Below, piece after piece: positions 31,567 through 37,935 of a stretch of DNA of 37,935 nucleotides (position 1 is the stretch's first letter; each line of letters begins with the position of its first letter). The notes beneath the pieces are model-generated. The model saw only the letters and a list, made by a program, of their open reading frames with translations, made no database searches and was not told the origin of the DNA. A program made the position numbers and the translations under genes. The stretch covers positions 1 through 37,935 of the forward strand of contig NZ_JACSCH020000034.1 in the NCBI RefSeq assembly GCF_014451325.2, written 5' to 3'. This DNA is from Streptomyces sp. CB02980 (GTDB taxonomy: Bacteria; Actinomycetota; Actinomycetes; Streptomycetales; Streptomycetaceae).

Positions 31567-32427
31567 GTGGCGTCCAACGTCAACCCCACCGTCAGGCGAC
31601 GCCGATTGGGCCAGGAGCTGCGCAAGCTCCGGGAAGCGAAGAACATGACGGCCGAGCAGGTCGCCGAGCGTCTTCTCGTTTCCCAGTCCAAGATCAGCCG
31701 GCTGGAGAACGGCCGCCGCTCCATCAGTCAGCGCGATGTGCGCGACCTGTGCGGTGTGTACGAGGTCGAGGACGAGCGCATGGTCGACTCGCTCATGCAG
31801 ATGGCCAAGGACTCGCGCCAGCAGGGCTGGTGGCACGCCTTCGGCGACATCCCGTACAGCGTCTACATCGGTCTGGAGACCGACGCGGAGAGCCTGCGGA
31901 TGTACGAGCCGCAGATCATCCCCGGGCTGCTCCAGACGCACGCGTACGCGGAGGCGGTCATCACCGGCGCGCTGCCGGAGTCGACGCCCGCGGACATCGA
32001 CAAGCGGGTCACGGTCCGCACCCGCCGCCAGGAACGCATCCGGGACGAGGAGCGTCCGCTGCGTCTGTGGGCGGTCATCGACGAGGGCGCGCTGCACCGG
32101 ATCGTCGGCAGCAGGCAGCTGATGGTGGAGCAGCTGGAGCACCTCATCGAGCAGTCGCACCTGCCGCACGTCACCGTGCAGGTGATCCCGTTCGAGATGG
32201 GCGCGCACCCCGGGATCAGCGGGCAGTACTCGATCCTGGAGTTCCCGGACACGTCCGACTCCAGCGTCGTCTACATCGAGGGCGTGACGAGCGATCTGTA
32301 TCTGGAGAAGGCGCAGGACGTCGGCAAGTACAGCGTCATGTACGAGCACCTCAGGGCGCAGGCGCTGAACGTCGAGCAGACCCGTGACTTCATCTCGGAG
32401 ATGGTGAAGAAGCACGCCAGGGGCTGA
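31567..32427 (+). CDS. XRE-family HTH regulator with DUF5753 (WhiJ-like)
   Basis: This is a 286-residue regulator. Residues 12-70 form the XRE helix-turn-helix (LGQELRKLREAKNMTAEQVAERL, then SQSKISRLENGRRSI). Residues about 100-275 are the DUF5753 domain (YEPQIIPGLLQTHAYAEAVI, VQVIPFEMGAHPGISGQYSIL, shown in part). Such proteins are paired with small DUF397 proteins in Streptomyces developmental regulation, as in the whiJ locus, where the small protein is thought to modulate DNA binding. The GTG at 31567 has GGAGGT upstream. The DUF397 partner lies 204 bp downstream. Confidence 0.92.
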   Translation: MASNVNPTVRRRRLGQELRKLREAKNMTAEQVAERLLVSQSKISRLENGRRSISQRDVRDLCGVYEVEDERMVDSLMQMAKDSRQQGWWHAFGDIPYSVYIGLETDAESLRMYEPQIIPGLLQTHAYAEAVITGALPESTPADIDKRVTVRTRRQERIRDEERPLRLWAVIDEGALHRIVGSRQLMVEQLEHLIEQSHLPHVTVQVIPFEMGAHPGISGQYSILEFPDTSDSSVVYIEGVTSDLYLEKAQDVGKYSVMYEHLRAQALNVEQTRDFISEMVKKHARG

Positions 32428-32535
32428 GCCGAAAAGCGCTGTCGCACGGGTCCGAAAAACAGCGGGGCGGGTACGGTACACGGCGTACTCGCTCCCACGG
32501 AAGCCCAGTTGGAATATGCCACTCGGACGTGTGAA

Positions 32536-32562
32536 CGCCGGTCCCGTCGGACGGGACCGGCG
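32536..32562 (+). terminator. Hairpin between the HTH and DUF397 genes
   Basis: CGCCGGTCCCG (32536-32546) pairs perfectly with 32552-32562 around a TCGGA loop. It would terminate or attenuate the HTH transcript before DUF397, implying separate or graded expression of the two proteins. Confidence 0.7.
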
Positions 32563-32631
32563 AGTAGCGTCGATCACGCCGGCAAGAACGTTGGCGCGAC
32601 ACATCCACTGGCAGAACCGGAGCTGAGCAGC

Positions 32632-32832
32632 ATGGCGATTATTCAGGGTGGCACCGACACCTGGACGAAGTCCTCGTACTCCGGAGGGAACGGGGCCTGC
32701 GTCGAAGTGAAGTCCCCCCTCGTGACCGCGATCGCGGTGCGCGACTCCAAGGCCCCCGAGGGTCCCTCCCTCTCTTTCGGACCGGGATCGTGGAACGCCT
32801 TCGTCGGCAAGGTGAGCAACGGGGCCCTCTGA
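32632..32832 (+). CDS. DUF397 small protein, partner of the HTH regulator
   Basis: The protein has 66 residues. The core WTKSSYSGGNGACVEV and the following VRDSKAPEGPSLSFGPGSWNAFV are hallmark DUF397 sequence. Members act with the neighbouring XRE/DUF5753 regulator, probably by direct contact. The ATG at 32632 with GGAG nine bases upstream gives the normal family length; the frame is open upstream through the hairpin but that part is not DUF397-like. Confidence 0.9.
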   Translation: MAIIQGGTDTWTKSSYSGGNGACVEVKSPLVTAIAVRDSKAPEGPSLSFGPGSWNAFVGKVSNGAL

Positions 32833-32906
32833 GCCCCGTCGCTCAAGCCGTCAGCGCAGGCAACACCCGTAGTACACGCACCACACGCACCACCAGCAGT
32901 ACGAAA

Positions 32907-32947
32907 GAGCCCTCTCGACCGGTCCGCCGTCCTGGCCGAGGGGGCTC
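32907..32947 (-). terminator. Terminator of the minus-strand unknown gene
   Basis: GAGCCCTCTCG (32907-32917) pairs with CGAGGGGGCTC (32937-32947) over 11 bp with one wobble pair. Read on the minus strand, the hairpin is followed by TTTCG. It also separates the convergent DUF397 gene. Confidence 0.72.
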
Positions 32948-32965
32948 GGCCTGTGCCCGGATCGG

Positions 32966-33808
32966 TCAACGCAGTCGGTCCACGTACAGGTCCGTCCCCG
33001 GCACCGTCGGGATGAAGGGCGCCACCAGTTCCACCCGGCCGGCCGCGTCCCCACCCGCACCCAGCGACTCCAGGTCCCCGAAGTGCTCGGTCCAGCACTC
33101 CCTCGGGTCCTGTTCCAGGAACCACAGCAGGGTCAGCCGGGTGTCGACTCCCTCGACCTGCTTCACGTACGTCATGCGGTCGCCGGGCAGCGGGGTCGGG
33201 CGGAAGATCGTGACCATCGCCGCCGGTGAGCCGGCGAGCCGGCGGGGCAGTTCCCTGGTCCGCAGCCGTTCGAGGAGGGCCGCGCGCTCCTCCGGGCCCT
33301 CCGTGTCGACGACCTGGAGGATCAGCCCCGCGTAGGGGTGGTCGAGGGCGTGGAAGTCGCGCGGGCCGGCCGCCCCGTCGCGGTAGACGGTCGCCTCGTG
33401 GTCCTGGAACGCGGTGAAGACGTGGGTCCGTTCCTGGTGGACGCGGGCGTCGCGGTTGAGCCGCTTGTTGATGCCGACGGTCCACTTCATGTGGTCGTCG
33501 TAGCGGCCCTCGGTGATCCAGTACGTGGAGAGGTAGCAGCCCGCGGTGACGGGCCGGGCGACGGCGGACTTCTCCGGGACGCGCAGCTCCTGGAGTTCGC
33601 GGGTGGCGACCCAGCGGCGGCCCGCGTACATCCAGGGCATGGCCATGGCGCCGGCGTAGTAGTGGTCGTCCTCGTACCAGCGGTTGTACGCGTACTCGTG
33701 GCCCGGATGCGGCTCGACCATGGTGATCAGCGCGTGGCCGGGCCGCACCCCGTACGGGCCGACGGACGCCAGCTCCGCGTACGTCTCGCTGCGGGTCTCC
33801 TCGCTCAT
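32966..33808 (-). CDS. Unknown protein, possibly dimeric alpha/beta-barrel (EthD-like)
   Basis: This 280-residue soluble protein has no signal or TM segment. I do not recognise a named family with confidence. The segment HALITMVEPHPGHEYAYNRWYEDDHYYAGAM, quoted in part as YNRWYEDDHYYAG (about residues 40-52), has the Asn-x-Trp-Tyr-x-x-x-His pattern of EthD-like dimeric ferredoxin-fold proteins. A second strand-rich half (VTIFRPTPLPGD) could be a duplicated domain. EthD-like proteins often accompany oxidoreductases or monooxygenases. It is divergent from an SDR gene across a perfect 17-bp palindrome, so the two are probably co-regulated and act in one small catabolic step (inferred). The ATG at 33808 begins MSEETRSETYAELASVG. 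Confidence 0.6.
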   Translation of the reverse strand: MSEETRSETYAELASVGPYGVRPGHALITMVEPHPGHEYAYNRWYEDDHYYAGAMAMPWMYAGRRWVATRELQELRVPEKSAVARPVTAGCYLSTYWITEGRYDDHMKWTVGINKRLNRDARVHQERTHVFTAFQDHEATVYRDGAAGPRDFHALDHPYAGLILQVVDTEGPEERAALLERLRTRELPRRLAGSPAAMVTIFRPTPLPGDRMTYVKQVEGVDTRLTLLWFLEQDPRECWTEHFGDLESLGAGGDAAGRVELVAPFIPTVPGTDLYVDRLR

Positions 33809-33845
33809 CCTCGTTCCCCTTCCCTTGTCGGCGACTCGGCCCTAC

Positions 33846-33862
33846 TCTGACGGACCGTCAGA
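33846..33862. promoter_or_regulatory. Perfect 17-bp palindromic operator between unknown gene and SDR
   Basis: TCTGACGGACCGTCAGA is an uninterrupted palindrome around a single central base. It lies 28 bp before the SDR start and 38 bp before the divergent start. This form is typical of TetR-family operators in lipid and terpenoid catabolism, but no TetR gene adjoins it. Confidence 0.72.
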
Positions 33863-33890
33863 TCGATGAACAGGCCCAGGGAGGACCCGG

Positions 33891-34673
33891 ATGCTGCTCC
33901 AGGGGAAGACCGTCGTCGTGTCGGGCGTCGGCGCGGGGCTCGGCCATCGCATCGCCGAGACGGTCGTACGGGACGGGGGCAACGCGGTCCTCGGCGCCCG
34001 CACCGAGGCCAACCTCGCCAAGTCCGCCGCCGAGATCGACCCGGAGGGGCGCCGTACCGCCCACCGGGCCACCGACATCACCGACGAGGCACAGTGCGAG
34101 GCCCTCGCCGCCCTCGCGACCGAGCGTTTCGGCGGGATCGACGCGGTGGTCCACGTCGCCGCCTGGGACTCCTACTTCGGCGGCCTGGAAGACGCCGACT
34201 TCGCGACCTGGCAGGGCGTCCTGGACGTCAATCTGCTCGGGACCCTGCGGATGACCCGGGCCTGCCTGCCGGCGCTCAAGGCCCGCGGGGGCTCGGTGGT
34301 CCTGATCGGTACGCAGTCGGCGGTGGCCGCGCCCACGCAGGTGCGGCAGGCGGCGTACGCGGCCTCGAAGGGGGCGCTGACCTCGGCGATGTACTCGCTC
34401 GCGCACGAGCTCGGGCCGCATCGCATCCGGGTCAACACCGTGCTGCCCGGCTGGATGTGGGGTCCGCCGGTGCAGGCCTTCGTCCAGTTCACCGCGCACA
34501 CCGAGAAGGTCCCGGAGGCGGAGGTGCTCGCCCGGCTCACCGAGCGGATGGCGCTTCCGGAGCTCGCGACGGACGGGGACGTGGCGGAGGCCGCGGCCTT
34601 CCTCGCCTCGGACCGGGCGCGGGCGATCACGGGTCAGTCCCTCCTGGTCAACGCCGGGGAGCTGATGCGCTGA
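33891..34673 (+). CDS. Short-chain dehydrogenase/reductase (SDR)
   Basis: This 260-residue classical SDR is an NAD(P)-dependent oxidoreductase. The cofactor motif is GVGAGLG (12-18), and the catalytic set is Asn114, Ser143, Tyr156 and Lys160 (YAASK). The structural NNAG motif is replaced by HVAA (88-91). The C-terminal LLVNAGE is normal. The substrate is unknown; the divergent EthD-like protein and the shared palindrome suggest a joint catabolic role. The ATG at 33891 has GGGAGG upstream. A hairpin follows the stop. Confidence 0.9.
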   Translation: MLLQGKTVVVSGVGAGLGHRIAETVVRDGGNAVLGARTEANLAKSAAEIDPEGRRTAHRATDITDEAQCEALAALATERFGGIDAVVHVAAWDSYFGGLEDADFATWQGVLDVNLLGTLRMTRACLPALKARGGSVVLIGTQSAVAAPTQVRQAAYAASKGALTSAMYSLAHELGPHRIRVNTVLPGWMWGPPVQAFVQFTAHTEKVPEAEVLARLTERMALPELATDGDVAEAAAFLASDRARAITGQSLLVNAGELMR

Positions 34674-34693
34674 TACCCGCAGGAACCTTCTGA

Positions 34694-34718
34694 TTCCCCG
34701 CCGATTCCACTCGGGGAA
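34694..34718 (+). terminator. Hairpin after the SDR gene
   Basis: TTCCCCG (34694-34700) pairs perfectly with CGGGGAA (34712-34718), followed by AGTTC. It probably ends the SDR transcript. Confidence 0.55.
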
Positions 34719-34719
34719 A

Positions 34720-34770
34720 GTTCATGGACATGAACAAGGGTCAGTAAACAGAACGATTTTACTGTCCCTT
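34720..34770. promoter_or_regulatory. Two adjacent palindromes upstream of the symporter gene
   Basis: GTTCATGGACATGAAC (34720-34735) is a perfect 16-bp palindrome. It is followed directly by AAGGGTCAGTAAA (34736-34748) and its near-perfect inverted partner TTTACTGTCCCTT (34758-34770). Both are A/T-rich relative to the surroundings and lie 90-140 bp before the symporter start, so they are likely operators for two regulators or two dimers of one. Confidence 0.62.
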
Positions 34771-34858
34771 GACCCTCCATTGCATTGTCCCTGCCTTGCA
34801 ACTCGCCACACCATGAACGGCGTTCACAAGGCGGACCAGAACCCCTGGAGGGGGCTCC

Positions 34859-36403
34859 ATGAACAGTCTCGACTGGGCCGTGCTCATCGGCTATTTCGGC
34901 GTGATGGTCGCGATCGGTGTCTGGTCCCACAAGCGGGTGGACACCGTCTCCGACTTCTTCACGGCCGGCGGCCGGATGCCCTGGTGGCTCTCCGGCATCT
35001 CCCACCACATGTCGGGCTACAGCGCGGTGATGTTCACCGGGTACGCGGGCATCGCCTTCACCTACGGCGTCACGTCCTACGTCACCTGGTCCTTCCCCAT
35101 CGCGATCGGCATCGCCATCGGCGCGAGCCTCTTCGCGCCCCGGCTCAACCGGCTGCGCTCCCGCCTCAAGGTGGCCTCCCCGCTCGAATACCTCAAGGAC
35201 CGCTACAACCTCCCCACCCAGCAGGCCCTCGCCTGGTCCGGCGTCCTGCTGAAGATCGTCGACGTGGGCGCCAAGTGGGCCGCCATCGCCACGCTGCTCT
35301 CCGTCTTCACCGGCATCTCCCTCAACCAGGGCATCCTCATCACCGGTGTGGTCACCGGCATCTACTGCACCGTCGGCGGGCTCTGGGCCGACGCCCTCAC
35401 CGAACTCGGCCAGTTCGTCATCCAGCTCCTCGCCGGCGTCGCCATGCTCGTCGCCGTCCTCGGCAAGCTCGGCGGCTTCAGCGCGCTGTGGACCGTGTGG
35501 GACCGGCCCGAGCTCCAAGGCCACACCGCGCCGACGGCCGGCCCGTACACGCTGACCTTCCTCCTCGCGTACCTCTTCATCAAGACCTTCGAGTACAGCG
35601 GCGGCATGTGGAACCAGGCCCAGCGCTACATGGCCACCCCCAACGCCCGCGAGGCCACCCGCTCCGGCCGGCTCTCCGCGGCGCTCTGGTTCGTCTGGCC
35701 GCTGGTCCTCTTCTTCCCCATGTGGGTCGCACCGCTGCTCGTCGACCCGAAGAAGCCCGACGCCTCCGACTCGTACGCCCTGATGACCGAGCAGCTGCTG
35801 CCGCACGGCCTCCTGGGCCTCGTCGTCGTCGGCTTCTTCTCGCACACCATGGCCATGTGCTCCTCCGACGCCAACGCCATCGCCGCCGTCTTCACCCGTG
35901 ACATCGCCCCCGCCCTCAGCAAGGCCGCCCGGGGCTGGAGCCAGAAGGCGGGGCTGGTCGCCGCGCGCTGGTCGACGATCGCCTTCCTCGCGCTGTCGAT
36001 GGCCATCGCCACCCAGGTCAACTCCCCCACCTTCAAGGACATCATCACCGTCGTCATCAAGTGGGTCGCCGGACTCATGGGGCCGATCGCGATCCCCTTC
36101 ATGCTCGGCCTGCTCCGCACCTTCCGGAAGTCCGGCCCGACCGCGGCGCTCGTCTCCTGGGCCGCCGGACTCTTCGTCTTCTGGCTCACCAACTACGGCC
36201 TCGACGGCATCGAGCTCCAGATCCAGATCGTCTCGCCGCTCGCCACGTCCCTCGTCCTGTACGTGCTCATCGGCTTCGTCAGGCCCGAGGACACCCCGGA
36301 GCGGGACGCGCTCCTCGCCCGGATCGGCACGGACCCGGACGACGAGAGCGGCGCCGCGATCCCCGCACAGGGCGGCGAGCGCGCCGATCAGCCCCTCGGG
36401 TAA
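34859..36403 (+). CDS. Sodium:solute symporter (SSS family)
   Basis: This is a 514-residue membrane protein with about 13 TM helices. The start MNSLDWAVLIGYFGVMVAIG continues to DTVSDFFTAGGRMPWW, the conserved TM1-TM2 region of the SSS family (Na+ site and substrate loop). GGMWNQAQRYMAT and the later SSDANAIAAVFTRDI match family positions involved in gating. Substrates in this family include sugars, sialic acid, myo-inositol and vitamins; none can be chosen here. GGAGGG lies 8 bp before the ATG. Two palindromic sites upstream suggest substrate-controlled expression. The last 22 coding bases are duplicated 50 bp downstream in the neighbouring gene. Confidence 0.92.
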   Translation: MNSLDWAVLIGYFGVMVAIGVWSHKRVDTVSDFFTAGGRMPWWLSGISHHMSGYSAVMFTGYAGIAFTYGVTSYVTWSFPIAIGIAIGASLFAPRLNRLRSRLKVASPLEYLKDRYNLPTQQALAWSGVLLKIVDVGAKWAAIATLLSVFTGISLNQGILITGVVTGIYCTVGGLWADALTELGQFVIQLLAGVAMLVAVLGKLGGFSALWTVWDRPELQGHTAPTAGPYTLTFLLAYLFIKTFEYSGGMWNQAQRYMATPNAREATRSGRLSAALWFVWPLVLFFPMWVAPLLVDPKKPDASDSYALMTEQLLPHGLLGLVVVGFFSHTMAMCSSDANAIAAVFTRDIAPALSKAARGWSQKAGLVAARWSTIAFLALSMAIATQVNSPTFKDIITVVIKWVAGLMGPIAIPFMLGLLRTFRKSGPTAALVSWAAGLFVFWLTNYGLDGIELQIQIVSPLATSLVLYVLIGFVRPEDTPERDALLARIGTDPDDESGAAIPAQGGERADQPLG

Positions 36404-36452
36404 GGCGCGCCTCAACCCGTGGGACAACCCGCGCCGATCAGCCCCTCGGGTA
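36381..36452. repeat. 22-bp direct repeat at the ends of two convergent genes
   Basis: An identical 22-bp sequence beginning GCGCCGATCAG lies at 36381-36402 and 36431-36452. The first copy encodes the last residues of the symporter (RADQPLG), and the second, read on the other strand, encodes the last residues of the ADP-ribosylglycohydrolase-like protein (YPRG plus the stop region). The flanks (GGCGCGCC and GCGCGCC) are also similar. Confidence 0.93.
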
Positions 36453-37556
36453 GCGCGCCAGCCAGCCCGGCGACGACTCCGTGGGGCCGTGCAGGGCGGC
36501 CCCCTGCGTCATCTCCATCGAGAAGTCGTCCGCGAGCTCCAGGACCGTCGCGCGGCCCTCCAGTTCGGCCAGCCAGGCCGGCGGGAGGGCCGTCTCGCCG
36601 TGCAGGGCGCCGAGCAGCGCGCCCGTGAGCGCCCCGGTCACCGCCGACGGCCCGTCGTGGTTCACCGCGAGCCGCAGCCCGTGCCGTACGTCCTCGCCGA
36701 CCAGGGCGCAGTACACGGCCGCCGCCAGCTGCCCCTCCGCCCGGTCCTCGGCCGCCCCGAGGGCGGCCACCCGCTCCGGATCCGGAACCCCTTCCCGTAC
36801 GGCTCCGAGGGCGCGGCCCAGCGCCTCGGTGACCGGCTCGTGGCCGGCGCGCGCCGCCAGCTGCCCGAGGGCCCGGTCGACGGCCGCCTCCACGGAGCCG
36901 CCGCGCGCGAGGCCGTGGACGACGACCGCGAAGGCGCCGGCGGCGAGGCCGGCCGCCGGGGCACCGTGGGTCTGCGCGGCGCACTCCACGGCGAGCTGGC
37001 AGACGAGCTGCGGCTCCCAGCCGACGAGCAGACCGAAGGGGGCGGAGCGGACGACGGCGCCGGAGTCGGCGGCCTCCGGGTTCTTGGGCCTGTCGAGGGT
37101 GCCGAGGATCTCGTCGCCGAGACCGGTGAGGCAGGCGCGGGACGGATTGCGGCGGGCGTAGAGCCATTCCTCGCGGGCGAGCCAGCCGTTGTCCTTGCGG
37201 CGCTCGTCGGGGCCCCAGTCGCGCTGGGTGGCGGCCCAGCGCAGATGCGCCCGGTGGACGTCGGTGGGCGGGTGCCAGGCGCCGGTGTCGCGGCGGACCT
37301 GGGCGCGGATCAGGCCGTCGACGGTGAAGAGCCCCATCTGGGTGGCGGCGGTGACGGCGCCGCGGCGGCCGAACGCGGGCGCGGGCTCGCCGAGTCCGTC
37401 AGGTCCGTGGGCGTCCCTGATCTCGGCGAGGGTGAGCCCCTCGACGCCCGCGCCCAGGGCGTCGCCGAGGGCTCCACCGAGCAGACAGCCCCGTACGCGG
37501 GCGCGGAAGTCCTGCTGCTCGGCACGGCCCCACACGACCGCGGCTGTCGTGGCCAC
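36438..37556 (-). CDS. ADP-ribosylglycohydrolase-family protein lacking metal ligands
   Basis: This 372-residue protein has the DraG/ARH fold: it opens GCLLGGALGDALGAGVEG (residues 23-40) and keeps the helical core of the family. Active relatives carry TDDT near the N-terminus and GDSDST near the C-terminus, whose Asp residues bind the two Mg2+ ions. Here the aligned segments are TAATQM (about 69-74) and HDGPSAVTGA, so four Asp ligands are gone. It is therefore probably a non-catalytic member that binds ADP-ribose or another ligand. The GTG at 37556 has GGGGGGAGGG upstream. Its last codons lie in a 22-bp repeat shared with the convergent symporter gene. Confidence 0.88.
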   Translation of the reverse strand: MATTAAVVWGRAEQQDFRARVRGCLLGGALGDALGAGVEGLTLAEIRDAHGPDGLGEPAPAFGRRGAVTAATQMGLFTVDGLIRAQVRRDTGAWHPPTDVHRAHLRWAATQRDWGPDERRKDNGWLAREEWLYARRNPSRACLTGLGDEILGTLDRPKNPEAADSGAVVRSAPFGLLVGWEPQLVCQLAVECAAQTHGAPAAGLAAGAFAVVVHGLARGGSVEAAVDRALGQLAARAGHEPVTEALGRALGAVREGVPDPERVAALGAAEDRAEGQLAAAVYCALVGEDVRHGLRLAVNHDGPSAVTGALTGALLGALHGETALPPAWLAELEGRATVLELADDFSMEMTQGAALHGPTESSPGWLARYPRG

Positions 37557-37710
37557 GACGTGCCCTCCCCCCGTAGACCGGTCTGCGCAGCACTGTAATG
37601 GACCGGGTACGTCCGTTCGGAGGCCGGAACGTTATGTAATCCGAAGCCCTTGAGTCCACTTTTGACCGCAGTTCACCCGAGGTTGGGGCATGACGTGAAC
37701 GATCCGCGTC

Positions 37711-37824
37711 ATGAACCCCGTGACACGAGTCAAGGACGGCTCCTTCCGCGGTTACCTGCGGAAGGGCCTCGGCATCGACGACCGGGAGCTCAAGGAGCTG
37801 AAGAAGGACCTGCTGGTCGGCTGA
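37711..37824 (+). CDS. Small protein of 37 residues, unknown function
   Basis: The frame MNPVTRVKDGSF... to ...KDLLVG is short but coding-like: almost every codon ends in G or C, and the sequence is a plausible basic/amphipathic helix (DDRELKELKKDLL). No ribosome binding site is evident, so a leaderless start is possible. An 8-bp hairpin (CCTTCCGC 37742-37749 with GCGGAAGG 37758-37765) lies inside. I do not recognise a family. Confidence 0.55.
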   Translation: MNPVTRVKDGSFRGYLRKGLGIDDRELKELKKDLLVG

Positions 37825-37836
37825 CCCCTGACCCCG

Positions 37837-37935
37837 CTACTCCTGCGGAAGGACCGGCAGCAGTTCCGGGAGGTGTCCGTCCGACGCCCTTGCCGTGCGC
37901 TGTCGCTCGTCCGGTACTTGGCCGTAGAGGGTGGT
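37837..37935 (-). CDS. 3' end of an unidentified gene (5' end outside window)
   Basis: On the minus strand a frame is open from the window edge to a TAG at 37837-37839, encoding 32 residues ending ELLPVLPQE. Third positions are mostly G/C, as expected for a real gene, but too little is present to identify it. It converges on the 37-residue gene with 12 bp between the stops. Confidence 0.45.
   Translation of the reverse strand, partial: TTLYGQVPDERQRTARASDGHLPELLPVLPQE

Overview
The window is a piece of a Streptomyces chromosome. Coding regions are very G+C-rich with G/C at almost every third codon position, GTG starts are common, several genes look leaderless, and the families are typical of the genus: HrdD sigma factor, a WhiJ-like HTH/DUF397 pair, a GPP34 protein, an ActII-3-type MMPL exporter and a DrrA/DrrB-type ABC exporter. 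From memory, the order fruA-fruK-fruR, efflux pump, regulator, hrdD, MarR, MFS, TetR resembles the S. coelicolor region around SCO3196-SCO3207. No integrase, transposase or phage gene is visible, so this is mostly core chromosome.

Layout. 1-564: 3' end of a collagen-like (Gly-Ala-Thr) protein, then a bidirectional terminator. 645-4449 (-): fructose PTS operon fruR-fruK-fruA. 4655-7209: divergent DHA2-type MFS pump and WYL regulator around a nested palindromic operator. 7591-8592 (-): hrdD with a textbook SigR promoter. 9000-10073 (+): questin-oxidase-like protein. 10124-11543: divergent LigB/DODA-type dioxygenase and MarR regulator sharing an operator pair. 11660-14034 (-): TetR regulator followed by a second DHA2 MFS pump. 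14611-15882 (+): secreted M6 metalloprotease. 16044-17798 (-): acyl-CoA synthetase. 18185-25087 (+): a ribbon-helix-helix (RHH) regulator, DUF4097 protein, GtrA-like membrane protein, MMPL transporter and ABC exporter pair. 25216-25288: tRNA-Arg(CCU). 25376-30457: small SRPBCC-like protein, a polytopic GT-C-like membrane protein and a D,D-carboxypeptidase with a very long acidic cytoplasmic tail. 30653-32832 (+): GPP34, HTH/DUF5753 and DUF397. 32966-34673: divergent unknown protein and SDR around a perfect palindrome. 34859-36403 (+): sodium:solute symporter. 36438-37556 (-): ADP-ribosylglycohydrolase-family protein that has lost its metal ligands. The window ends with a 37-residue gene and the 3' end of another gene.

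The most interesting signal is around the RHH gene. Arrays of the 8-bp palindrome TGGCGCCA and close variants, mostly spaced by multiples of about 10.5 bp, lie in front of the RHH gene (18094-18174) and again in front of the ABC exporter operon (22957-23063). At both places a -35 box is followed immediately by TGGCGCCA, then 3 bp, then a second variant that overlaps the -10 box. I infer that the RHH protein represses itself and the exporter, which would make this a small envelope/export regulon. A second theme is the number of unrelated, locus-specific tandem repeats in intergenic DNA, with periods of 5, 12, 15, 17, 22, 30 and 34 bp. A third is the set of well-formed palindromic operators between divergent genes, each with a nearby candidate regulator or none.
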